Source: Mugil cephalus
Lineage: Eukaryota; Chordata; Actinopteri; Mugiliformes; Mugilidae
Direction of reading: 5' to 3'
Length of the DNA: 64,000 nt
Assembly (NCBI RefSeq): GCF_022458985.1
Contig: NC_061782.1
Span: forward strand, 14,553,172 to 14,617,171
Part shown: positions 23,560-35,500 of the stretch, piece by piece
How the letters are laid out: each line of letters opens with the position of its first letter
Numbering within the stretch: the first letter of the stretch is position 1
The notes under the pieces: model-generated
Told to the model about the DNA's origin: nothing
Database searches by the model: none
Seen by the model: the letters and a program-made list of their open reading frames with translations, nothing else
Translations under genes and position numbers: made by a program

Positions 23560-26500
23560 ATGGTGGAAATTACGGATATGGTGTGCCTTCTCGTCCCGCT
23601 GCTGATGCTGACGGGCTCTACCTTCCAGGCCGACGCGAAGAGCGCCAAGGAGGCGGAAAAAACGGGGAATTTCATGGAAGACGAGCAGTGGCTGTCCACC
23701 ATTTCACAGTACAGCCGCAAGATCAAGCACTGGAATCGCTTCAGAGATGTGAGTGTTGATTGAGAGGTGCGCGGTAATGCGGTACAAGGTGCGCTGATGG
23801 GGGGGAAAGGACGCGCGTTTGGGGGTCCGTAGTTATCGCACACTTTCTTAGCACGATAACGCACGCGAACTTGGTGCTGCGTTTCGAACATACCTCAAAA
23901 TACACTCACTCACTTTAAATATATCTCAAAATAAGAAAAAAAAAAAAAACAGAAATAATCAAAAACAAATTGCGTGGCCAACATATAAATATGGGTCTTT
24001 TGTTGTGTTATAAACTGGAAAATATATGAAGGATTGTTTGATTAATTTATTTTGAATAAATACAATCTTAATGTGTGTGTATCCTGATTATATTATATAT
24101 ATATATGTATATATATATTTTTAGAAATAAAAACACATGTTAAGCTATGTTATATGTAAACATGTGTTATTTTTTAGGGCTTTAATAACTTTAAGGCTTA
24201 CCAAAGTGATATTTAATCAGCAAACCTCCAAAATAAAGCTATATTTCCAAACACAAACCATACCCTAGGCCTGTAGGTTGCTGTATACAATTTTAGGGTT
24301 GTGGGTCTTTGCTAATTATAAGCAATTAATGTTTTAGTCCCACTTTCACAGACCTATTCCATCACACTGACCTTAATTCGGGCTGCCTCGGATGTGCTTC
24401 CAGACTGGTCTCAGGAGATCTCACAAACAAGAGAATTAAGCAATTAGAGCAGAGCAGCATTGATTGATTGATGTGCATATTCACCTACTGAACAGACTGA
24501 ACTGGGCTGCAGGGATTGATTAAAGCTTTCAGGGTAGTCACGGTGATATATTACTGTGTCTGCGGATGTATGGATGCAGTTTTGCCTCCAGCGCTGTGAA
24601 ATGATTACTAATGATCTCAACGTGATTTGGACAATAGGGCAGTAGGATTATGTTCCATATGACTCCTTTTAATTGGGTTTTAATTGATTTGTAGTGCAGC
24701 ACGTGACAGGTATCGTTATCGGACCTGAAATGTGAGCAGTCGGCTTCGGTTTGGGCTTCTGCCGGTGAATGGTGGTGCATCTTGTTCAGAGGAGGTGAGC
24801 GTCGCTAAATAATATGCATCTCGGAGAGATTGGGGCGCCACTCTGCATTCACGTGGGTCCTTACAGTCGTGTACAATCCTCACAACAAAAAAAAAGTGTG
24901 TGAACATTTGCGTCCGCCTCTGCTGCGGACAGATTAGTTTGACTGTGATTACTTAAAGAGTATGTCCTCTGGAACTGTGCTCAGGGAAGTAATGAAATTG
25001 TGGGCATGGAAAGATTAAGCCAGAATTATTGTGGGATTATAACTCAATGGATGCTGATCTATATTTACACAGCTTTGATCTAAAATCTTAGTTAGAGCAT
25101 GCAATGTCATGTCAATGCATGCAATGTCAAAAAAAAACAACAAAAAAACAACTCCTTCTGAGAGAGACTAAAAACACAAACACAACAGCATTATGTGGTG
25201 CATCCCAAGATATAAACAGTCTGCTTAAGGCTGTGCCAGCTAGTATGGAGATGTCACGGGCCCCCTTTTTTCCTCAATTTAACATCAAAGCTGCCGTGGA
25301 GCACAAACTTCCCTTACACTTACGCACTGTATCTCTTTCATGATCATTATTCCCAGGGGAGATTGTCTCCGTGCGTTAGTGTGTGTGCACATATACCGAC
25401 ATGTGACTGCGTCTGCGTTGGTGATAGCACGCAGATTTTGACTCTGTTCAGGCTGATACGCCTGTTTGCGAGTGGCGGTGGCGTCTCTAGTGATGATGAT
25501 GACAGGAGAAACATCAGAGAAGCAAACCACCGAACCTCCAGGGAATTGCCAGTAGAAACCGCTTTGATTTCAGCTTGCTGCCGTAGCAACAGCCGTCTCC
25601 GCGCTGAGACGGAGCGTGCATCACTGGGAGTTTGACGACTCTATCCTCTCTCCAGTTCCGCTTCGGGGCTGGAAGAATAAGCGGAAACATCCTTTATTAG
25701 GGTTTCTCCGTATCATTTTCCACAGATGAAATAGCATTTGTGCAGAGAACGAGTATTTTTTCATTATTCTTAATGAGAGTTGCTTAATATTGAATGTGAT
25801 GGACATTTAATTGGTAGAGCTTCATGTGGGTTTTTGAGCTACTAAAAGGCTGAGCTAGAAAATGAACAGTTCTCTCTATGGATGTGCTTTGGTTGATGTA
25901 TAAGTGACTGCCAGCCACACAGTCATAGGTATTCAGATTACACAAATTAATGTTGACTTGCAGAGTCCTCTGAGAACTGAATGCTGAATATTAATCCGAC
26001 ACTAGAACGGAACAATCAAAGCTCCACAACATGAAAGACGTGTTCTCTCACGCTCCCCTTTGCACGTACGCAAGCACACGCAAACCCTCGCACAAACTAA
26101 CACGATAATAAGATGCAGATAGCGCACACAATGTAAACATTTTCACCTTTTTTTTTTTTTTTTTTCACAGTACGCAAAAGCGGAATCAAGATGAGAGGCT
26201 CTTTGACTAGAAAACAGCTCCCGCATTTCAATTTAATCTATTTCACAGGAACACCAGGCGATTAGATTTAACAGTTACAGTCAACAAATAATAGAATGGG
26301 ATACCTTCAATCCTTTAATCTGACAGGTGCACTCAACATTTCATTCCCTTAATGCATCAAATCCTAGGGGAAAAAAAGGCAGGCTGGGGAACAGGGAAGG
26401 CGGCTATGGTGACTGAATGCAGATTTATTACTTGCTTCCTATTACTACTCAGTTTTTATGAGAAATTACTCAGTTTAAGCTTCAAGAGCAATAACTTCAA

Positions 26501-29500
26501 TAAGGCATATTTCTAAATTTCTTCACTTTGCTGTTTTTTTTATCCATGGACGTTTTCGTAGCGATACCACAAATGCATTATTAACAATCACCTGAATTCA
26601 AAATATAATGAGATATAACTCATTAACTTATGAATCTGAAACCAAATGGACAAAGACTGCGGCATTTTAAGTGTACCAGATCCGATTTCGTGTGTCTACT
26701 AAAGGCAGATCAACACTAAATTCAATTTTTTGCTTAACTTCCCCCTGTAAAAATGATACTGTCCATGAAATCACCAAGCCTTGAAATTGAGCCAATGTTT
26801 TATTCCTGTTGATTTAAGATAAACTTTGTGAGCTAAAAGGATGATTACTGGAACATACCAAAGCAAGTTCATGCAGAAAGAGTCTCTTTATTGTTGGAAT
26901 CCATCAAGCACGCCGACATGATCACTGCAGGAAGGGCTGCGAGTTTATGAGGTGATTTGTGTTTAATATTTTTCTGGTTTTCTTCCGCTTTCTCTGTTCG
27001 CATTCGGTGCACAGTGTGTACCTGATAAATAATCTCTTGAAAAAAATGTCAGGCAGCAGTGGGCCACCCAGTACCAACTCTGCCTGCACCTGTTATCTCA
27101 TTCTCTTCATTTTTAATGAGCAGAAAACACTCTGTGCCCTCACAAAAACATCAGATCCCTCGTCGATGTCGGTGGATTAAATATGCAGAATGGTGGAGGT
27201 AGTTGCAGTAGGGTCTGACAGTCCTCATTAGGTTTGCGATATTCTTTTGCTTCACACTGGCAGCCTTTAGAGATCATTTTGACTGGATGTGTACCTGCGC
27301 TCACCTCCCTGATGTTAGCCTCAAACCTGGCTTCAGTCCAGCAGAAGTCTTCTCTAAGTGTGTATGTGCTCACTCATTTTCTTTTATAATTGTATGGACT
27401 GCATACCAAAAAAAAGAAATAATTATCTATAATGGCATCTCTATGACTGGAGCCAAATACTCCATTAAAGATTATCCAGATGAATGGAAAATTATCACCA
27501 CCAGCCCCGCGCTCAGTCTGGCTTTCCTATCTCACAGCCACTCGACTGCCCCATGCTCTCAGATGTTAGAATGGACGGCTGCCGATGCGTTAATGCTATG
27601 CGCGACGATACTGGCTTATCACAAACCCATTAGTCTATCTAGTCATGCTTTGTTCTGGCATAAACTGTGCCTTCTCCACATTCCCCACGTGGTTGGAAAC
27701 ATCCAGACCTCTGTGGCATTGCAGATAGTGTGCGTTTATTTATTTATTTATTTTTTTCCACGAGAGGTGGTCTGCTTGTGCATGCCTTGGACGGACTACT
27801 GGTGCGCTGTGGGCCGTCTTGGCTGGCTACCAGAGGCCTAGGTGGGCTGTAATTGAGTAGAAGAAAAAAAAAACAAAAAAAATAGCCTTTCATCATGCCC
27901 GGCTACAGCTGCTTCCAGCAGGAGTGCAGTAGCACAGCTGAAGGACACAGCTGCTGCAGAGACTGATTTGCAAAGTAGTGAAGGAAGGTGATACGTTTTA
28001 AATTTCTTTGAAGATGCAATGGTTTACAGAACACAACGAATTAATCCAGAAGTGCCCATTCACCAGTGAATGATTGGCGCATAAAAAAAGAGTAAAGCCT
28101 ATATTTGTGTTCAATAAAGACATGGAAATCTGACTGAAATTTCAGGAGAGTGTTTGTGATTTCTTGGACTGACCTAATTGGCTACACCGGGGAGTCTGTA
28201 TGGCATATAGGTGGTTTGCTGCAGAGAACACGTGACATTCGGCAATTTGCCTGTAATGAGCTTTTTGTGGGATACTTCCAGTGGCCTGCAGTTAGTCAGT
28301 AAACACATGTACGGCCAAGTGCATCTCAGCAGTGAAATCCGTAAAGCAGCTTGAATCAGTGTGATGTGAATTTGTATGAGTTCAAATGTAAAACGGGACT
28401 CGAGATGCATTTGTTTCATAATGAACTCTGTTTTTTTTTTCTTTTTACGACAGGCTGAGTAAATCTTTCCATTTTTTTTTTCTCCTTCAAAACTAATGAT
28501 AACTCTAAGTGGCAATCGCTGCCTCTACAGAAAATGCTGCTGGGCTTGAGCCAGACTGAGTCAGGCCGTGTGTGTGTGTGTTTGTGAGATCAGCTCCTGT
28601 AGAAGCTGATACAAAAAAATACGGACTGATTAGTGCTGGGGAGAAAAAAGTTAGAAGTGGTTGAAAGCAACAGTACAAATCCAGATGTTTTGGTTCCTGA
28701 GAGCCCTTGAGAGAGGGCTTGCTGAGAAAGTGCTGTAATCAAACTAAAAAAGACGTGAACGCACACAGATATACAGTGTGTGCACACATTAAAATCCAAA
28801 GTGTTAGCTGGGAGAGGACTTGGAAGAGGACACTTGGGAGAGCGCTCTTCGAAGAGTAAACGACAGCACTTCCTGCGCCAAATTAAGCACGATACAATTC
28901 AAGATACTACATCGCATCTATTGGTGTACCATCTTTACCGTTGAATACCGATCTTCAACCCAATGCAGCTACGGTCATATTTGGTTCCACCAATAAAAAA
29001 CATGCAACATTAAGGAAAACTATGGTTACAAATGTATGTTTTTTTTTTCCTTCTATGTAGCATATTATTTAACAGGTCATTGAGGTTACACATGCCGTAA
29101 CATCTAACTAGAACAAAGTGACAAATATATCACGCCACTGTCTTCCTTTACTACCATTTCTTTCCCATTTGGAACATGTTTTAGTCATTCAACAGTGCTA
29201 TCCAATAATGTTCAGGGTTTCAAATGTTTACTCTACAAGGTTGTGTTTTTTTTGGAAAGGGGAGCATTTACTGTATGTGAAGACAGAGGTCCTACATAGA
29301 CAAACCTGGTCAGAAAGTAAATCCTTTACTTGGCACAAATTCATCTTTGATGGGTTTATGAAAAGGTTTAAACTATATCTCTGCAGCAGTGGCATTGTGC
29401 AGGGATTTTTTTTTTTTGCCTTCTTAAGGAAGCCAAGTGAGACAAGAGCTGTAATGTGTTTTTTTAGGGGGTGTGGGACAGAAAATAGTGTGTTGCAGCA

Positions 29501-32500
29501 TGTCGCTATTTCATGTAATGGAATGAGCTATTAGAGCTGATTCCACGCTAACCCACACTTCACACACATGCATTGTCCTCTTGACTTGACTTAAATAACA
29601 TATGTACTCAACCACCCACTCAAACGCACAACCACAGCTTAATGCGCAGTGCAGCTTTGATGGTGATAAAAACAGCATTCATTTCTCTGCCTCTACAGGT
29701 TCCGATTACGGAACCTGTAGAGGCAGAGGCAGTTTTGTACAATTGCTTTTACTAAAACAAACAGTCCATCACTGCGCTTGCTAATTCTGCTAAAGAAATG
29801 TCAACACAAACTTCCAATCCTGCGTCATTTCATTCTATGACTTGTTGATGATGGTATTATGTTGACCCAGAGGCCAAAGAGTGGTTTTCTTCCCTTGACA
29901 CAGTCTTGGCGAATCACAGGTTTGCAGTGTCATGACAACAGCCTCATGTGATTGGTTCATTTTCGCCAAGGGACATCAACTCTGCTCCTCCTGGCTTCCC
30001 GTCAGACAACCGTGCAATACCGTATCTCACCACTCTTTGACTGCTTGACATTTAGAGGGGCGCTGTTTTACACATCATAAAATCGTTAATAAATAATAGA
30101 AACTGAAAGTGAAGAAGAGTGTTTTTATTTAATGTCAGCTACAGTCTGATAAAAAGACTTTGTGGTGGAAAGTTGGTCCGGAGTTGCTCAGCTGGGAGTT
30201 GGGCAGGGACACATCCTGGCATTGGGTCAGTGATTGGAACAGGATTTGGGCAGCAACTGATGACGTTTTCCAAGCACACAAAGAATCCCCATTAAGTAAC
30301 TCCCTTTGTTTACAGCTGAAAGGCTCTGATTATTTGTGGGACTGTTCAATTCGGTCCGGTTCTGCTTGTTCCCGTATTAGTTGAAACGAAACCAATAATT
30401 AAGTCCAAATGACATCTTAGCAAACTCATAAGAGTTGAGTGCGACTTGGCCAGACTGGCCACTCGTTTCTACTTGTTACACACGAGGAATGGAAGCCAGT
30501 CTGTCTTTTTCCTCGAGCAAGCTACCTGTTGTCGTTGGTCTGGTTCGACTCTTATTCGATTACATTGTTTTGAACTGCCCAGTCTCGAATCATAGGCCCA
30601 TCCTAATCCTTACCTGGGCAGCGTCATTGATTTTTCATTGTTGCACAAGTCTGCTTTTCACCTGAGCTCGGTGTTTTCAGTGAAGTGTGAAGTTTCTCGC
30701 TGTTTGTACCAGATTCTCCCGTGAGTTGCAGACTGTTTTCTTATTCCCCACGGGGCCCTTGAAGGCACAAGGGTTGATTTTATTTATAGATAGCACAGGG
30801 CTGGCGTGAGTGCAGAGAGGTTCTGTGGACTAAGTGTGGTTTCTGTGGCTATATCCGTGCTCGAACGTGTGTCCTGCACACAGGACAAAGGGAGGAAGTC
30901 GAAGAAATTCGAATACTGCATATAAATTTCTGTTCAGCCAAAACAGTCCGCTTTTCATCCCATACCTTTGAATACATATCCAGTGAAATGGAAAAAGCAA
31001 TTCACGGTTTACATAATGGAGTGCAATTTTCAGTCAGGCTTTGTATTTGACCTTTTATCCGTTCTCTGTTGCATTTCTGACGTCACTCCTCTTACATTAG
31101 AGCCTTTCTTGAACAGGGTGTGGGATTATTAATGCACAATATCCATATTAGTGAAGTGTCCATTTAGTGCAGACACAAATGAACGCCTTTCATCCGCTAC
31201 CTTCAGTGTGAAGGACATTACTTATTTAAGAACCAGCAAGGAGAAGTGTGATGCAGAATATATGCCTGTTCACCTCTTAAAGTACGTTCTGGAAAATGTA
31301 TCTGCAAACTGAGGCAAAGAAAAATGTAAATTATTAATTCTAAAATAGACTTTCGCTAGTGGAGTGTAAACGCTTGTTTTATGCAGCCAGGGCCTTAGCT
31401 TACATTTTCTATCTGATCTCGGTAATTTATGGACACAGATCTCACCACTATCTAGATTTTAATCAGCATGAGCATCTTTCTCTGCACCCACTGCTGAAAT
31501 CCCTCCGGCGAACAGAATAGACACACGCAGGAAAAAAAAAAAAAAAAAACTGTTAGTGTGGCTCAGACTCAAACTGCTCAACTCAAACCTGTCATACGCC
31601 CCACAATCTTTCTCTGTCTAGTGTTGTTTTCATCTTCTGGGTTGATGTCTCCCTGTTGTGAAATACTACGGGGAAAAAAAAGCTTCTGTTGATACTCCTC
31701 CAGATACCCGGGGGTGCTTAAAGACTTGCTCTTCACTTGCAGATTTTAATGTTGCACGTTCAGAACAGTAAAAGCTGCAAAGCGCCGTAGGATGATAAAA
31801 ATTCTGTACACGCACATAAAAGAGCAATTTGGCGACAAGAGGTCAAATTATGAAGTATTTCACTTTGGAGAAAAGCAAAGCTTAGAGGAAAGGAAATGGG
31901 GTGAAAAGCAAAACATTTTTTATCTCCCTTCCTCGGAGCCAGTCCTCTCAGGAGCTGCCGTTCTCGTTAATTGTTAGTCCCCTTCCTTATTTTTACTTAT
32001 TGATCCAGTTCCCAAGAAGTACTAACCTCTGCTTCACCTTTTTACCCACCCAGTCTTGCAGACTGTCTTACATAAGCTCACTCCTGTAAGCAGACCAGCC
32101 CTTCGGCATTTGATGTTCCCGAAGCTTCAGATCAGAGCCCCCGTGTGCAGAAATACAGAAATAAAAATCGCCAGCCTTGCTTCTCTTGCCTCGTGCATGA
32201 CAATAAGAGAAGAACATATAGGATTGGAGTAATGTTAAGCAGGTTGTGTTACATCTCGGGCATGTCGAATGTGATCTGTGAACCAAAGCTGAGAATCTGT
32301 GAATAGCAGCAGAGTCTTTATGTGGATCTCTCGCCGGCACAGTTGCCCTGAGGTTGCTGAGGAAAACCTCAGGGCAACATCATGTGTTAATTTTGTGTCT
32401 TGCAAAGATGAGAGAGGTTGCTTGCAGGTTCTGAATTCTGAAATGGTTAGCTGTTTGCCGATCGCATCACTGATGTTTCTATCGCTCGTGGACTTGTTGA

Positions 32501-35500
32501 CTTGGTCAGCCTCATCCCATCTATAAGAGATTCTCATCTTCGAAGGGGTTCTTGTATTTGCTGAAGGACCTCTCACTGTTATCAGAGTTGAATAACAAAA
32601 AATGTCAAGAGAATCTCTCTGAGGGCCCTGACAGTCGAGATGACTATCGCCAGCTTGCATGTAACATTAGCACTAGTCTTTTCACCAACACATATTTCCA
32701 CTCAAATTACAAGGTCCTATGGTATCCATGGTGTAGGAGGTAGTGTTACATTGTCGGGTCAACATAAAGTTATACTTACTTACAGATCACTATTAGCTAC
32801 TGGCCGGCACCACTTCTTTAAACCGTGTCTAATATCATAATTATTATGAAGTGGTTACTAGTGTAACCCTAACCACAGTGTTTTCCGAACCCTAACCAAA
32901 CGCCATAGTTAGCAGTTCTGTTTCTTAAATGTCATCTTATCGACATACTATCGGGTTAGAAAATGTAATTCTGGATGAGCATCGATTGGATTAGAAGATT
33001 GGTAATTATTAAATGATCAGCTGCTTTGCTTTGATTGAACCTAAAAGACTGAGCTGCTATTTTTCAAGACAAGTGGCTCTCTTGATGCTCTCGTGAAAAG
33101 GTTCTGGCCACTGCCACACGTGAAAACTGGAGATTTGGGGTCTGTGTGGGCTAAAATGATTTTGTTATTATGTGAATGATACTCCATTTATACAGAGCGG
33201 CGTGCTGACACTGTAGACCTGTGAGGTTCTGCATGAATTTTCTGAATCACCCGAAGGCCGACATCAACAGCAACTCCAAGCAAAAGGTCAAGTTGAGACC
33301 TTCATTCCGCCCATGCAGATCTCCACAGGAGAGCGTTATCACTGTGTTCTTTGTTACTGATGAGACAGTAGATGTGCTCCGCGGTGTCAATGAGCAAACC
33401 TCTCAGGAAAAACGCAGTGAGAGCATCTGACAGCTGACATTTATAATGAAACACCTGTCATACGATTCGTCAGGTGGACACACATGTGTCATCCCACACA
33501 ATTCAAACGCTTTGTTTGTTCTTATTTTTTAAATCAACCAAAAAACCAGAACCTCTGTCTGTTACACATTTTTTTTTGTAGAGATCTCTGGGACACTGTT
33601 CAGTTCCTCTTGAGCTGAACCCAATTTTACAGTGGACAGGCTCATCGGGTTGCGCTCCTCCTGCCACAGATATAAGGGATTGGGATCTGTCAGTCAGCAT
33701 TGTGTGTGATGTTGAGGGTAAGCTTCACCCCGCTCTGTTTAACAAGAGGAAATCTTTCTGATGCTATCAGTCACTGTAGATCACAGAGCTCCTGGATACA
33801 ACCGAGTGTTTTCATCTCTCAGCCTGCTTGCTCTAATCATTTCTGCATGAAAAACAAAAACACAAACCGTGTTTGTCTTTTCATCACAACGTGGGCATAT
33901 GAATCACATCCGTGTGATGTAACTTCCCCGCTCTTTGCCAGACTTGTCACCTTGCTCCACATTTTCATGCTCACTTTCCTTGTACACTCGGGAGAATTTA
34001 TTTTCCCAGAATACATTTTCTGCGGCCTCTCTTTTATGAAATCATTGATTTCCAGTCCTGTCAGCGCGGCAGGACAGTTTCCTCATCGGTCCTGGCAGAA
34101 ACACAAATACTGAGAGGCTGCTAAATAATGCAGGAGCTGAAGCATCAATATAGGAGACATGGGAGGCATCAGATTAATGGCCAGGTCGTAAACTCTTTGA
34201 GGTCTTGCCCTGGTAAAACGTGACTCCATCAGAGCCGACAAGGTTAAACCATATAACCGGCAATCATTCACGAAGCTCAGCTGGAGTGATGATTAAAGAT
34301 CCTGAGGGAAGACGGTTTACTAGAACTGATTCTCCTGCCATCGTCGAGGGGGGGAAATGAACTCGACGCCACAGCAGTTTGGTAGATTTTAACTTCAGCC
34401 AGTCTTCAGCCAGCGCTGAAAATATTTACCTCTGTGAAATAAAACTGCGAGGGTCAAAGAAGAAGGCCCCTGCTTTCACGAGGGCTGCTTGTTACATGCG
34501 TTGTGTCAGGATTTATCGTCTTCCGGGGAGCTGTTTGGCACAAGCTTTCAGTACAGTAAATGTTTACAGTGATGAGTAAGTCACTGCTAAGGGGGCGATG
34601 ACGAGCGATGGACGATTGTAAATATCTATTAGTGACTCATGTTTAGAATTTCAGACGTAGCAATATACTCCTACTACGACTTTACATCTGCACCATCTCC
34701 CCTGAGTTGTACTGTATATGAAGAATATCTAGAGAGCCATGGGATTCCACTACTGTTTTTTGACTTCTTTTCCTTGCCACTGGTGTAACCTGAGGCTTAT
34801 ATGGGAAGTAAGTGGTGCGTATTTCCATGCACCAGTCAGAGCTTAGCAACATGAATTAAAGACCCAGTTTTACACTTGCCAAAAACTGCACATCCTCAAA
34901 TCGCCACTTCATACAAACCCAAAATCCCCTTAGGCCCCTGTGTCAAAATTTACAGCAAACACATTTACAGCCCAGCACTAAAAAACAATTTCAGTTTCTC
35001 TGGATATCAAATTGTCATCTTCTTCAAATCTTGCACAGAAAGTTTTGTCAAATTATATCAAGGCTTAACGGTGTACATAATTACAGGTGTGGCAGCCTTA
35101 AGTCACTGTTAGGTGCCATCGCAGGTTTCTGTCTGGGCATCACCCATTAGCTCCACCTCCATCTATTTTTGAATAAGCTAGAGTAAGGCAGAGTCAGACA
35201 CTGCCAAGATGGCAACAGACACCACACTGAGCTTCAAACAGTTTCTGCAGGACTACGGGTCACGGATAACATGGCAAAGAGGTATTTCCATTAAGATTTG
35301 TGTCCATCGTTGCCTCCTTCGGTGGTTTTCATATTCACTATTGGCAAGTGTTCAACAGCCTGAGCTCTAACAAAAGCATTTGTGGCATTGAAGATGTCCA
35401 GATGATTACATGTGTTCACATTTGTTCTGGTATCACTACTAGTGATGTGCAGATAGGTATTGAAATATCGATACTTCCGGTACCAGGTCTTTATGCTCTA

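Noticed and set aside
27287-27841. 184-codon plus-strand open frame in spock2 intron 1
   Set aside because: No recognisable domain, includes low-complexity poly-Phe/Tyr from a TTTA repeat, lies inside an intron; judged chance.
29118-29534. 138-codon plus-strand frame in spock2 intron 1
   Set aside because: No domain or splice-supported context; residue composition not protein-like.
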